Shown: positions 9,911 to 19,387, numbered from the stretch's first letter. The stretch: DNA of 64,000 nt from Legionella waltersii (GCF_001468085.1 NZ_LNZB01000060.1:151601-215600), one strand, 5' to 3'. The notes: generated by a model not told the origin, from the letters alone. Translations and numbers: made by a program.

Positions 9911-11431
9911 TTAAGTAGAACTATGGGGTGGTAATAGGGCAATCCCTAATACAATTATACTGTGGTCGGACGTTCTAAAAAAAGTCATGTCAGGCAGGAC
10001 AATTAGCCTTGGAAATTTTGTTAGTAAATTAGGGGGAAGGGAGGTGTTTGCCCAGCTATCCAAATCCCAGGCATAATTGTGTCCTTTATCCCAAATAAAT
10101 AAGCCGCCATGACGATTTAACGATGACTCATGAATCCATGGACTGCTGGTTTGACTCCAGTTTAAATAAGGCAATGGTTTATCGGTGATGTAGGGCGTCA
10201 CTCCCGAAACCAAATAATTTGATCCGGCTAAAAAATGAAGTTTAGTGTGATAGTGGTCATGCCATAGTTTTGTAATGAATTGAGCAATATCTTGATTAGG
10301 AAGATAAGCATCGCTGGATACTCTAGGGAGTAAACTCATTGAGATCATTCTTGTTGAGAAGAGAAACAGGCTAAATAAAATCAAGGTTAGGGAAAACTGT
10401 TTCAATTGGCTGACAGTGATCCTGGGATTAATCCAAGCAATGATCAAGATTCCTAGGGCAAAAAAATAAGGAGTTGCCCAGCGTGGCGGAAAATAATCAC
10501 CTGTTAACGCATTTATCAGTAAGGTTAAAATTGCTGGTCCTAGACCAATTAAAAGAACAAACTGCTTATTAAAATCATTTAATGAATGAGCATTGGATTT
10601 TGACTTATACAATGGCCATAGCAGGAACAAGAGCCCTATACTACTTATAAAGTAATTGATGAACATGCGTAGTGGAAAGACAATATGGTTTAAGGTATTT
10701 TTAGTTTGGGTGTAGAATTCAGAGACGTGTTCTGCGTATTTCAGGGTAATAAATTGGTGATTAAACAACCAAATCAAATGGGGCAATATAAGAAGGAAAA
10801 AGACAATCGCAGCAATATATAGTCCTGGTTTCCTAAAACTGGATCTTGCAGTAGGATTGATGCAGCAAAACACAATCATGGAGCAGAATAAAATCATGAT
10901 TTGGTATTTTGTTAGAAAACCTAAAGCTGCAAATAGGCCTGTTAAAATCCAGTAGTTGATTCGTTGCGTTAGGAGTGCTTTGTAAAAAAATAAGCTTAGC
11001 AATGCCCATAGTGGGGATTGAAGAGTATCGGGAGTCAGGTTAAAGGAGTTAATGTTATAAAAAAGCACTCCCTCCAACGCTAATGAAGCTAATAAAGCTT
11101 GAACAGGCGAAAGAAATTGTTTAGCTAACTGCCAAGCAGCAATAAACGTTATTGAAACAACGACCTGAGCCAATAAATAAACGGGCCAACCAACTGTTCC
11201 GAAAAGACTTGTCACGCCAGCGCATAACCAAGCGGTTAAGAAGGGGTGTTTATTGTATCCAAGTTGCCATTGCATACCCCAGGTAATTCCCTCTAGGGTA
11301 TCGTGTGGGAGCGTATTTCTGAACATTGCTGGACCGATAGTCCAAATTAAGGTGTGAATAATAATGAATAGCCAAAAATAGCGGCTTAAACTTGAAGGTG
11401 TTGGAAGTGAGACAGAGATTGTTGAAGACAT
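9911..11431 (-). CDS. Membrane glycosyltransferase, ArnT/GT39-like
   Basis: This polytopic inner membrane protein has 506 residues and about 11-12 hydrophobic helices. The layout is that of lipid-linked-sugar glycosyltransferases (PMT_2/ArnT class): an N-terminal helix, a first periplasmic loop with GITWGMQWQLGYNKHPFLTAW (conserved acidic and His-Pro segment), several helices, YFPPRWATPYFF in the second half, and a C-terminal soluble domain. Such enzymes transfer a sugar from an undecaprenyl-phosphate carrier to lipid A, lipopolysaccharide or proteins. The acceptor is not evident here. It is the first gene of a probable two-gene unit with dam. An alternative is a related membrane protein of unknown sugar specificity. 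Confidence 0.8.
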   Translation of the reverse strand: MSSTISVSLPTPSSLSRYFWLFIIIHTLIWTIGPAMFRNTLPHDTLEGITWGMQWQLGYNKHPFLTAWLCAGVTSLFGTVGWPVYLLAQVVVSITFIAAWQLAKQFLSPVQALLASLALEGVLFYNINSFNLTPDTLQSPLWALLSLFFYKALLTQRINYWILTGLFAALGFLTKYQIMILFCSMIVFCCINPTARSSFRKPGLYIAAIVFFLLILPHLIWLFNHQFITLKYAEHVSEFYTQTKNTLNHIVFPLRMFINYFISSIGLLFLLWPLYKSKSNAHSLNDFNKQFVLLIGLGPAILTLLINALTGDYFPPRWATPYFFALGILIIAWINPRITVSQLKQFSLTLILFSLFLFSTRMISMSLLPRVSSDAYLPNQDIAQFITKLWHDHYHTKLHFLAGSNYLVSGVTPYITDKPLPYLNWSQTSSPWIHESSLNRHGGLFIWDKGHNYAWDLDSWANTSLPPNLLTKFPRLIVLPDMTFFRTSDHSIIVLGIALLPPHSST

Positions 11432-11550
11432 TTGAGTTAATCTTGGTATTTCATGTTTGGCTAATTATTGAACTTTTTGTATTATCTGATAATTTATACA
11501 GGGTTTCAAGGGGTAGGGTAGAGATATAGGAACTGGATTAAACCCAGATA

Positions 11551-11735
11551 GTTCCTTATCCGCTTTCACGAATAACGCTGCTTAAGGCAGCGCTATTGGG
11601 CGAAGCGCCGGACCTACGCTTACTGACCATCAGAGAAGAGATTAGCCGAGGGACTATAAAATGAGTCGATACCTCAGCCCTGACGGTCATTGGCTCGTAT
11701 TGATCGGGAAAAACCGAGTCGCGATTATGAGGAAG
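11551..11735. repeat. Mosaic palindromic element, copy D (right arm and tail only)
   Basis: This non-coding stretch fills most of the 322-base gap between the glycosyltransferase and permease genes. Bases 11551-11690 match the right arm of the longer elements at 29673 and 45570, sharing CCGCTTTCACGAAT, CTGCTTAAGGCAGCG, GGCGAAGCGCCGGACC and AGAGAAGAGATTAG. Bases 11691-11735 are a decayed version of the tail module (ACCGAGTCGCGATTATGAGG). It contains several internal short palindromes, such as CGCTGCTTAAGGCAGCG, and would form a highly structured RNA. Confidence 0.75.
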
Positions 11736-11753
11736 CGGAGAAACTACTCACGA

Positions 11754-12950
11754 TTAATACCTAATTGCAATATACAACAACCCAATAGCGATCACACTAA
11801 TAAGGGTCAATGTAGGGTTTCCTCCTGGCACAAGATGTGATTCATTCGTGATCAATTGGCCTAATTTTCGACTTTGCCATGCCATCACTGAAGGTAATAA
11901 AAGCAATAAGATAACACAGCATACCCCTGCATAACTGAGTGCGTGAAGGTAAATTCCAGGCTTAAATAAGACTACTGCTAGTGGTGGTAGGAAGGTTAAC
12001 GCTAAGGTGTAGTTTCCTTGCTTACCTGTTTTTTTAAGGTTCAAACCATCTGCTAGAAAATCAAACAGTCCTAAGGATACGCCCAAAAACGCTGTTACCA
12101 TGCATATAGAAGTAAAAAAGCCGAAGAAACCGCTAATCCACTGATTTTGAACGGATTGGTTAAGGGCATCGGTTAAACCACTGGTTGCATGTTCTGAATT
12201 CATCAATGCCAGCAGACCATTACTCCCTTCTCTGGAAATTACACCCATGATGACTGCATCCCAGACTATATAGCAAACCAATGGAATTAAAGAGCCAAAT
12301 AAAATCACTTTACGCAAGGTCTGGATATCGTCTTCGAAATAATCACGGAGGCTAGGAACTATGGATGCAAATCCGAATGATGTCACTAGAATCATTAAAG
12401 TCCCTGTAAATGCTTTTGCGGATCCGCCTACTAAGCCCGTTGAAGAGACATGTGGACTAATGATAACAACCAATAAAATGTAAACGCCCAATTTACCAAA
12501 CATAAGTCCACGATTGACGTAATCGACCGAGCGGATCCCGTTGTAAACAATCAGGCTAAAAATAGCAGTAAATATAACTGCTGTAATTGAATTAGGTAAG
12601 TCTATGTTAACTTTAGCTAATAAGCTGTTAAATACATCGCTTCCACCAGAAATGTATGCGGCTAATAGGTTATATAACAAAAAGAGATAAGTTATCCAAG
12701 CTATGATTTGGCCTGGAAGACCAAGCGTTGATTTGGCCATTGAAATCATGTTGCTACCAATCGGGAGCCGCATATTGACTTCTAGTATTAATAACGCTCC
12801 AGAAGTCATGATAAACCAACAAAACACTAGAAAAAATAGTGAGTTAGTGAAACCCACTTCTGCAGTAGATACTGGTAGAGCAAGCATCCCTCCGCCAATT
12901 GAAGTTCCTACAATAAGTAGGATACCACCTATTAGTTTTGAATTTAGCAC
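11754..12950 (-). CDS. Aromatic amino acid permease, HAAAP family (copy 2)
   Basis: This 398-residue inner membrane protein has the hallmark N-terminus of the hydroxy/aromatic amino acid permease family (LIGGILLIVGTSIGGGMLALP) and 11 expected helices. E. coli relatives are TyrP, Mtr and TnaB, which import tyrosine or tryptophan with protons. It is paralogous along its whole length to the gene 74 bases upstream: both share SIGGGMLALP, YISGGxDV, NRGLMFGKL or NRALMFGKL, ILVTSFGFA or ILITSFGFA, and SICMxTAFLGVSL. Legionella species rely on amino acids as carbon source, which fits the duplication. The exact aromatic substrate cannot be told apart by eye. Confidence 0.88.
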   Translation of the reverse strand: MLNSKLIGGILLIVGTSIGGGMLALPVSTAEVGFTNSLFFLVFCWFIMTSGALLILEVNMRLPIGSNMISMAKSTLGLPGQIIAWITYLFLLYNLLAAYISGGSDVFNSLLAKVNIDLPNSITAVIFTAIFSLIVYNGIRSVDYVNRGLMFGKLGVYILLVVIISPHVSSTGLVGGSAKAFTGTLMILVTSFGFASIVPSLRDYFEDDIQTLRKVILFGSLIPLVCYIVWDAVIMGVISREGSNGLLALMNSEHATSGLTDALNQSVQNQWISGFFGFFTSICMVTAFLGVSLGLFDFLADGLNLKKTGKQGNYTLALTFLPPLAVVLFKPGIYLHALSYAGVCCVILLLLLPSVMAWQSRKLGQLITNESHLVPGGNPTLTLISVIAIGLLYIAIRY

Positions 12951-13024
12951 TTATTTTATCGTCCAAAAAAGTACAAATATAGAGCAAAATGATAAATTGT
13001 TCCCCAGGAAAAGTCAATAGTCTT

Positions 13025-14215
13025 CTATTTCATAAGGTCAAAAAACTCATGGATTAAAAGCCCAATAGACACCAGAATTACAGCATATTGAGATAATCTT
13101 CCTCCAGGGACCATAAAACTGGATTTATAATGCTTTCTACCAAAATAACACATTAATGCCGGTAATAGGAGTAATAAAATAATGCAAAAAACACCCGCAT
13201 ATCGCAGTGCGTAGAGATATGCTCCTGGATAATAGATCACGATAAGCAATGGTGGCAAAAAGGTTAATAGGAATAATCCAAAACCATGATGACCTGTTTC
13301 GCGCATTTTTAAACCATCTGCCAAGAAGCTAAATAAACAAAGTGATACTCCTAAAAAAGCGGTGAGCATACAAATGGAAGTAAAAAAGTTAAAAAGCGCG
13401 CTGATGATTGGGTTTTGGATTTTATCGGTTAATAACCCTGCGAGAGCACTTGTTGTATGTGGGTTTGTCATTAAACTCTTGAGTCCATTATCCCCTGAGG
13501 AGGGCAAAGAACCAATGATTACAGCATCCCAAGCAATGTAACAAATTAAAGGAATTAGTGATCCTATAAAAATGACCTTTCTTAGCGTTTTGATGTCATC
13601 ATCAAAATAATCTCTAAGATTAGGAACTATGATAGCAAATCCAAATGAGGTGATGAGTATCATAATAGCTCCACCTATGTACTGATAATCACCTTGCTGA
13701 AAATAATGAACATCAATGTGTGGGGTTATTAATACAACTAAAATCAAATACACAGCTAGTTTGCCAAACATCAGGGCGCGATTTGCCATGTCTACCCAAT
13801 GGATTCCACCATAAACAACAAGACCAAATAACAAGGTAAATAGAGAGCTGGCTTGCCAATCTGCTAAGTGAAGGTTGATCTTAGACAACAAACCGTTTAA
13901 AACATCTGCTCCACCAGATATGTATGCAGAAAGTAAGGTATATAATAGAAACAGGTAACTAATCCAGGCGGCGAGTAAACCATAATCACCAAGAGTGGCT
14001 TTAGCCATCGATACCATGTGTTTGCCGCGAGGCAGGTACAAATTAGCCTCGAGTATAAAAAATGCCCCAAAAGTCATAAATGCCCAGCAAACTAATAGGA
14101 ATAAGCTAGATTGCCAAAATCCTGTAGCAGCATTTGCTACAGGCAATGCAAGCATTCCTCCACCGATGGAGGTTCCAACGATTAATAAAATTCCGCCAAT
14201 GACTCTTGATAACAT
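13025..14215 (-). CDS. Aromatic amino acid permease, HAAAP family (copy 1)
   Basis: This 396-residue paralogue of the downstream gene has the same family motifs: GGILLIVGTSIGGGMLALPV, FILEANLYLPRGKHMVSMAKATLG, ITSFGFAIIVPNLRDYFDDD, and a C-terminal helix pair. It is a predicted proton-coupled importer of tyrosine or tryptophan in the inner membrane. The start ATG lies 9 bases from the end of the upstream OmpA-like gene, suggesting that the OmpA-like gene and the two permeases are read together. The tandem arrangement looks like an old duplication: motifs are conserved but the loops differ. Confidence 0.88.
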   Translation of the reverse strand: MLSRVIGGILLIVGTSIGGGMLALPVANAATGFWQSSLFLLVCWAFMTFGAFFILEANLYLPRGKHMVSMAKATLGDYGLLAAWISYLFLLYTLLSAYISGGADVLNGLLSKINLHLADWQASSLFTLLFGLVVYGGIHWVDMANRALMFGKLAVYLILVVLITPHIDVHYFQQGDYQYIGGAIMILITSFGFAIIVPNLRDYFDDDIKTLRKVIFIGSLIPLICYIAWDAVIIGSLPSSGDNGLKSLMTNPHTTSALAGLLTDKIQNPIISALFNFFTSICMLTAFLGVSLCLFSFLADGLKMRETGHHGFGLFLLTFLPPLLIVIYYPGAYLYALRYAGVFCIILLLLLPALMCYFGRKHYKSSFMVPGGRLSQYAVILVSIGLLIHEFFDLMK

Positions 14216-14224
14216 TTCAACACC

Positions 14225-14917
14225 TTATTTCACATAGGCAACTTCCGTTTGTCTTGGTTTAGGAGGGCTATTAAACCACTCGATTTCAATGCGACGATTT
14301 TGTGCACTACCATGAATAATGGAATTGTCAGATATGGGATTCTTATCACCGTATCCTTCAGCTTTTAACCGGGTATCAGCAATTCCATTAGACCATAAAT
14401 ACGTCATAATAGTTTCAGCTTGTGCTTGAGATATTTTATTTTTATGACGTTTAGAGCCTACATTATCAGTAAACCCTGCAACATAAATAGTACTGTAAGG
14501 ATAGAATTTTAGCAATCTGACTATATTTGTTAATCCTGGGTAACACAGTTCATTAAGACGAGGGCTTAAAAACATGAAGTATTTGTCGGTGGGGATAATC
14601 AACAGATTGGTGTCACCGTATTGGACGTATTGGATGTCTTGTTTTTTAAGTTCTTTAACAATATGTTTTTTGCTGTCTCTGCTGAAGCTAGCCGCTAGAC
14701 CAACAGTGCCACCAATTCCTCCACCCAGTAAAGTCCCAACTGTAGTGCCTGCAATCACTGCTCCAGCGACTGCACCTACTCCAGAATCTACTGCTACCCG
14801 TTTACCTGCTCTGTTGTATGTTTTGAAGTTATTATAGGGTGGGCGAAAACAACTCGCGAGCAAACAAATGATGAATGTATAACTCAGAATTTTTGCAATC
14901 GTCAATTTGAGTGACAT
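14225..14917 (-). CDS. OmpA-family peptidoglycan-binding lipoprotein
   Basis: This protein has about 230 residues. The start is placed at the ATG at 14917, because an AAAGGA sits about 7 bases before it and because this start gives a clean lipoprotein signal (SLKLTIAKILSYTFIICLLASC, written in parts: positive start, hydrophobic core, LLAS/C lipobox). Next comes a glycine-rich segment (VGAVAGAVIAGTTVGTLLGGG) like that in the Gly-zipper/SlyB-type lipoproteins. The C-terminal OmpA domain has YVAGFTDNVGS and KAEGYGDKNPI ... NRRIEIEW, which bind diaminopimelate in peptidoglycan. Likely role: an outer membrane lipoprotein that anchors the envelope to the wall. Earlier in-frame ATGs would overlap the upstream monooxygenase gene. 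Confidence 0.87.
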   Translation of the reverse strand: MSLKLTIAKILSYTFIICLLASCFRPPYNNFKTYNRAGKRVAVDSGVGAVAGAVIAGTTVGTLLGGGIGGTVGLAASFSRDSKKHIVKELKKQDIQYVQYGDTNLLIIPTDKYFMFLSPRLNELCYPGLTNIVRLLKFYPYSTIYVAGFTDNVGSKRHKNKISQAQAETIMTYLWSNGIADTRLKAEGYGDKNPISDNSIIHGSAQNRRIEIEWFNSPPKPRQTEVAYVK

Positions 14918-14949
14918 GTTCATTCCTTTAATCAATGATTTACTCATTA

Positions 14950-16614
14950 TTAAGCATCTGGTTGAATTTCGCAATCCGGTCTCAGATTAACTGCAGAGCT
15001 TTGGAAGGATTTTGTAGCTAAAGGGACTAAATACAGTTCGTCCTCAAATTGTTTCTTATTGATCGGGTTTTGTAAGATGCCTATGTATTTATCGGGTCTT
15101 ACTAGAACCAGAGAGGGCTTTTTGAAACCAAAATCCTCCTGGATAGTATGAGAGTCTACCCAGGTAGTGAGGTGATTGTTGCTATGCTGTAGCTGTTTTT
15201 GATTAAGAACTAAATGAATCTGTAGCAAATTTCCATATTTGTGTTGAAGTGCATTGGCATAAGTCATTAATTCAGAATAGTCATTGGTTTTTGTACCAGC
15301 AAATAGAAACAAATGATGAGAAATACCTCGTGTAATTTTAATGCTATCTAAAATCTCTTGGGTATTAGCATTCGTTAACTCAAATGTGGGTAAAAATTTC
15401 CCTGCTTTAAGTCCCTTAGCTTTACCTAATTGATTTACTATAGGACTTTTAGCGTAGCTTATTGTTAATTCGGCAATGTCTTTCATGATGGCGCGTTTAA
15501 TTTTGCTAAAAGAGGTCATCAATTGAATAAAATGATTGCGTAGATTGACCAACACAGGATTTTTTAACAAGATCATCTTCGTCATCACATCAGTCTTTCT
15601 CAGGACTTGATGACCTATTGGGTACCTCTCTTCATGATAAGAATCTAGTAAAGAAGGGTTTGCCTTACCCCGCTCAACAAGTGCTATCTTCCAGGCTAAA
15701 TTATAAGCATCTTGCATTCCTGTGTTTAAGCCTTGGCCACCCATAGGGCTATGAATATGTGCCGCATCACCTGCAAAGAAGATACGTTCATAACGGTACT
15801 GCTGAATTTGTCGATGGTGGATAGTGAATTGGCTTAGCCAGATTGGGTCAGATAAAGTGGCTGGATCGGAGCTTCGCTGCTTAAATTCTTTATCAATATC
15901 CAAAAGTTGAGGTTCTGTTTGCACATCATCAGGGGCAGTCATCACTAAGCGATAGCGTTTATTTCCCATGGGGAAGCAAGCCAAAGGTCCTCTTTTATTG
16001 ATGTATATGGCCATTCGATTTTCTGGTACTGACCAGTCAACGTGCAAATCGGCTAACCACCAAGTGTTTTTATAAGGTGATCCTTTAAATTCTGCTCCTA
16101 ACTCATGGCACACTGTACTGTGAGCGCCATCACAAGCGACAAGCCAATTTACACTAAACAACTCGATCTTATTGTTCGGCTTTTTGATAGTGGCAGTTAT
16201 GTCTTGTGGGCTTTGATTTAAGTGGGTTAACTCGGTGTCCCATTCGACTTGCACTCCTTTTTTTAGTAGAGCCTCATAAAGAATTGCTTCAGTTTGATTC
16301 TGAGGCAAATCAATAATGCAATGCCTGCTGGCTTCTATACCATCTAAGGTCGCATTCACCAGTGTTTTACCACAGGATTTGAAGACAACACCATCAACTT
16401 GATGCCCTTGCTTCAATACTTCATCAATTAATCCACAGTCCTCAAGCACGTCTAGAGTGCGAATATGTATACCTAGTGCTTTGGATTTATCACTCAAGGT
16501 TGATTTTTTATCGATAATGCGACAAGTTAGCCCATGCCTTGTAAGCTCGTTTGCGCAAAATAATCCAACAGGGCCTGCTCCTATGATCAGTACGTCTATG
16601 TTTTTCTGTGCCAA
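14950..16614 (-). CDS. FAD-dependent aromatic-ring monooxygenase
   Basis: This 554-residue flavoprotein monooxygenase belongs to the PheA/TfdB/MhpA group. Motifs: the N-terminal dinucleotide fold GAGPVG (residues 12-17), the middle DG motif WLVACDGAHSTVCHELG, and the GD motif FFAGDAAHIHSPMGGQGLN followed by GMQDAYNLAWKI near residues 275-300. The last ~150 residues fit the thioredoxin-like C-terminal domain of phenol hydroxylase types. It would hydroxylate a phenolic or quinonoid ring using NAD(P)H and O2. The substrate is unknown, and no other ring-degradation genes are nearby. Its neighbours downstream are an OmpA-like lipoprotein and aromatic amino acid permeases, which may be coincidental. 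Confidence 0.88.
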   Translation of the reverse strand: MAQKNIDVLIIGAGPVGLFCANELTRHGLTCRIIDKKSTLSDKSKALGIHIRTLDVLEDCGLIDEVLKQGHQVDGVVFKSCGKTLVNATLDGIEASRHCIIDLPQNQTEAILYEALLKKGVQVEWDTELTHLNQSPQDITATIKKPNNKIELFSVNWLVACDGAHSTVCHELGAEFKGSPYKNTWWLADLHVDWSVPENRMAIYINKRGPLACFPMGNKRYRLVMTAPDDVQTEPQLLDIDKEFKQRSSDPATLSDPIWLSQFTIHHRQIQQYRYERIFFAGDAAHIHSPMGGQGLNTGMQDAYNLAWKIALVERGKANPSLLDSYHEERYPIGHQVLRKTDVMTKMILLKNPVLVNLRNHFIQLMTSFSKIKRAIMKDIAELTISYAKSPIVNQLGKAKGLKAGKFLPTFELTNANTQEILDSIKITRGISHHLFLFAGTKTNDYSELMTYANALQHKYGNLLQIHLVLNQKQLQHSNNHLTTWVDSHTIQEDFGFKKPSLVLVRPDKYIGILQNPINKKQFEDELYLVPLATKSFQSSAVNLRPDCEIQPDA

Positions 16615-16677
16615 GATAATTATTCCTTTAGTTGTTAACTCAAGCTTCCCGGGGCCTACTAGGGGTTAGTGGTAGCT

Positions 16678-16728
16678 CAGATACTTCAAGTCGCCCCATA
16701 CATAGCATGTTGAAGTATCTTTTGTATA
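16678..16728. terminator. Hairpin carrying a TTGAAGTATCTT repeat, possible terminator
   Basis: AGATACTTCAA and TTGAAGTATCT form an 11-base-pair stem around a 20-base loop, followed on the plus strand by TTT. It lies between the slt gene and the monooxygenase gene. Both genes are on the minus strand, where the stem lacks a good T run, so its terminator role is uncertain. The right half (GCATGTTGAAGTATCTTTTGTATA) matches the short motif found upstream of rpe and proS. Confidence 0.45.
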
Positions 16729-16742
16729 AATTAATTCGTGCA

Positions 16743-18527
16743 TCATATTGGTGTTAAAAATTTACTTAAGTTAGGTTTTTGGTTCAAACGATATTGATAC
16801 ACCACGCAAAAAGCCATAATGTTTTTTAAATAGTTTCTTGTTTCTTGCCACGGTAAGGTTTCAACCCAAATATCCATTTCTTTAGGTGGATGATTTTTCA
16901 TCCAATACACGACCTGTCTTGGCCCAGCATTATAGGCAGCTGCCATCAGTATGGGGTGATCGCTGAAACGCTTGGCAAGTTGCCTTAGGTAAGCGATACC
17001 AATATTGATGTTTTTCTGCGAAGTAAATAACTGATTTTTATCCGAATAGGGAATTTTATCGGCTTTCGAAACAACACTAGCTGTAAGAGGCATCACTTGC
17101 ATTAAGCCCCTAGCACCAGCAACAGAGGTAACGTCCTCTCTAAATCCACTTTCTTGGCGAATAATAGCGTAGACGAATTCTTGAGGTACCCCATATTTTG
17201 AAGTGTAGGTTTTAATGGTGTTGTTATAGGCTAATGGGAATCTCAGTGCCAATTGGTTATTAAGATTATCTCTGTTGCTTAGGTAAACTGATTTTCCATG
17301 CCATTTTAAATCAGTCGCAATCCAATAGACCAAGGCGCTTGCTTCTTCTTTCGGTAACTCGCTAATAAAGTCATTCAATAAGCGAGAAGCTTGTAGGATT
17401 TGTTTAGATTGATAGAGTGTTTTGACTTGATCAATGATGGGTTGGTATGGTTTTAATGCATCAAAATTTGTAGTTGGTTTTTCGTTGGCAAAAGTAGGGG
17501 TCTTTTTTAGTCTTATGCTCGCTAAGAAGCCATAATAATGCCTATTTTTTGATAGGGTCTCAAAGATTGCAACTGCTTCTGGCTTTTTGCCTTGAGCCTC
17601 TAGGGAGCGAGCAAGCCAGTATTGCCAGCAAGGCTCTTGTTTGCTTTTTGAATGATTGATTAGTTGTTCAACTTGCTTCCAGTGTTTTTTCTTTAACGCT
17701 AAACGTATCTGCCAATCGATGAGAACATCAGTATAGTATTTGGGTTTCACTTTGGAGAACCATTGCATGGCATCGTCATGGTTGCGCATCGCTTTGTATA
17801 AGGCCACATAGGATATAAAGGCTTGCTGCTCGGGCTCATTCATGATTTTTTTCTTTTTTACTTGTTCCCAAACAACGAGGGCTTTTTCCATGTTCATCGA
17901 AACCAATCGTTTTAGGCCATATAAACAAAAATAGTGGTTAAATTTACTGGGGGTTAATTGAGTAACACTGTTCGGATTTTGATACACCTTATTCAAAGCT
18001 TCAACGTCATGATCTTTGGATAGATCATGCTGCTTTAACAGATATCTGGCAAGGGATACATTTCTCTTATCCAAAGCCAGCGCCATGCGCTGAATAATTA
18101 ATGATTGATCCAAATCTTCCTGGCTTAAAAACAAGTTAAATAGTGTGTCGCAGGATTTAGGGCGGGAATCTCCACTTAGCCATATGGGTATTGTTCCTGC
18201 CATTGCTTCTATATGCATGCCTAAATTAAATTTGGCAATTTGAGCATAGCAAACTAGGTTGATGTCATTTGTTGTTTGATAATATTCGTTATACTTTGAC
18301 CAGTCTTTGATGCGCGCTAACTCATACAACCATTTGTCTCGAAGTTTATTGGATAGTGGGGTCGTGCCTTTTACAAACTCCAAAAATTCTGGGGTAGGAT
18401 TGAGTGGTAACTGAGCATACCAAGCTTGAAAAGTGTTAAACCTATCCATATAGGCTTGCCCGGAGAGGGCATGCACATGGAAAGAACAAATGATCCCACA
18501 CAAAAGTAACACAATTCGATTTAACAT
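16743..18527 (-). CDS. slt: Soluble lytic murein transglycosylase
   Basis: This 594-residue periplasmic enzyme resembles E. coli Slt70. It has an N-terminal signal peptide (MLNRIVLLLCGIICSFHVHA), a long doughnut-forming helical superhelix (about residues 25-430), and a C-terminal lysozyme-like domain. The catalytic Glu459 is in AIIRQESGF, followed by GARGLMQVMP and the AAYNAGPRQV motif. Slt cleaves the glycan between MurNAc and GlcNAc, leaving 1,6-anhydroMurNAc, during wall turnover. The length and domain order are normal. It is adjacent to rpe, separated by 41 bases, on the same strand. Confidence 0.93.
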   Translation of the reverse strand: MLNRIVLLLCGIICSFHVHALSGQAYMDRFNTFQAWYAQLPLNPTPEFLEFVKGTTPLSNKLRDKWLYELARIKDWSKYNEYYQTTNDINLVCYAQIAKFNLGMHIEAMAGTIPIWLSGDSRPKSCDTLFNLFLSQEDLDQSLIIQRMALALDKRNVSLARYLLKQHDLSKDHDVEALNKVYQNPNSVTQLTPSKFNHYFCLYGLKRLVSMNMEKALVVWEQVKKKKIMNEPEQQAFISYVALYKAMRNHDDAMQWFSKVKPKYYTDVLIDWQIRLALKKKHWKQVEQLINHSKSKQEPCWQYWLARSLEAQGKKPEAVAIFETLSKNRHYYGFLASIRLKKTPTFANEKPTTNFDALKPYQPIIDQVKTLYQSKQILQASRLLNDFISELPKEEASALVYWIATDLKWHGKSVYLSNRDNLNNQLALRFPLAYNNTIKTYTSKYGVPQEFVYAIIRQESGFREDVTSVAGARGLMQVMPLTASVVSKADKIPYSDKNQLFTSQKNINIGIAYLRQLAKRFSDHPILMAAAYNAGPRQVVYWMKNHPPKEMDIWVETLPWQETRNYLKNIMAFCVVYQYRLNQKPNLSKFLTPI

Positions 18528-18568
18528 GTTTTTAATTCCATGGTTCCATTATGGTCATTGTTGAATTT

Positions 18569-19222
18569 TTAAATGGTAGTTAATTGCTCACGCATTTTCT
18601 TGATGGTCATATTATAGTCAGTGCTATTGAATATAGCAGATCCTGCAACAAATTGTTTTGCACCTGAACGAGCTAGGGTAGCAATATTGTTTGCAGTCAC
18701 GCCGCCATCCACGCATATGCCAAGATCAGGGTATAATTGATGTATATCAGATATTTTAGGGATTGCTTCAGGGATGAGTTTCTGGCCACCAAAACCGGGA
18801 TTAACGGTCATAACAAGTACAAAAGAAAGCCTGTGAGCACACCATTTTAGCACGTCAATTGGTGTGGCTGGGTTAAAAACCAAACCAGCTTCACAACCTA
18901 AGTCATTAATCAGTTGTAAACTTCTATCCAAATGAATGGTTGCATCAGGATGAATGCTAATACGTTTTGCTCCAGCTTTAGCAAACGCCTCTATGAGTGA
19001 GTCCACTGGTGTTGTCATTAGATGGACGTCAACAGGAAGGTTTGGAATTCGCTTAATCAGAGCTTCGCAAAATGCTGCGCCAAAGGTTAGATTGGGCACA
19101 TAATGATTATCCATAACATCAAAATGAATGTAGTCTGCACCTGCTTGCATGACTGCTTCAACTTCTTCTCCCAATCGAGTCATATCCGCTGAGAGTAAGG
19201 AAGGTAAGATTTGAAAGGTCAT
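18569..19222 (-). CDS. rpe: Ribulose-phosphate 3-epimerase
   Basis: This 217-residue TIM-barrel enzyme interconverts ribulose 5-phosphate and xylulose 5-phosphate in the pentose phosphate pathway. Signature segments: ILPSLLSADMTRLGEEV, HFDVMDNHYVPNLTFG (metal His and Asp), VDVHLMT, VLVMTVNPGFGGQ, and the phosphate-binding VDGGVTANNI ... FVAGSAIF. Length and motifs are typical. It is probably transcribed with slt downstream. The region just upstream holds a 22-base motif shared with the proS upstream region. Confidence 0.96.
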   Translation of the reverse strand: MTFQILPSLLSADMTRLGEEVEAVMQAGADYIHFDVMDNHYVPNLTFGAAFCEALIKRIPNLPVDVHLMTTPVDSLIEAFAKAGAKRISIHPDATIHLDRSLQLINDLGCEAGLVFNPATPIDVLKWCAHRLSFVLVMTVNPGFGGQKLIPEAIPKISDIHQLYPDLGICVDGGVTANNIATLARSGAKQFVAGSAIFNSTDYNMTIKKMREQLTTI

Positions 19223-19244
19223 GGTGTATTACTTCTTGTTATTG

Positions 19245-19268
19245 TTAAATATGCTCAAGATACTTCAA
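19245..19268 (-). promoter_or_regulatory. Shared TTGAAGTATCTTGAG motif upstream of rpe
   Basis: Read on the minus strand, this is GCGTTTTGAAGTATCTTGAGCATA, 23 bases before the rpe start codon. Nearly the same string occurs before proS (52158-52181) and, less well conserved, beside slt (16708-16728). TTGAAG could act as a -35 box, but the spacing to a -10 differs between the two genes, so the motif may instead be a short repeat or a regulator site. Confidence 0.4.
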
Positions 19269-19387
19269 AACGCAGTTTTTAGTCCATTGATTTCTTAATA
19301 GTAGGCAAAAAATTACCTACAAAGAATTTTTATGAGGTTTTGGCTTATAATGAATATATTAAAGGATTAATTAAGAGGAGTCATTGG

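Noticed and set aside
11551-11735. CRISPR or tRNA-like structure in the repeat-rich gaps
   Set aside because: The palindromes are dispersed single modules with no regular spacer pattern, and no cloverleaf or CCA-type end is visible.
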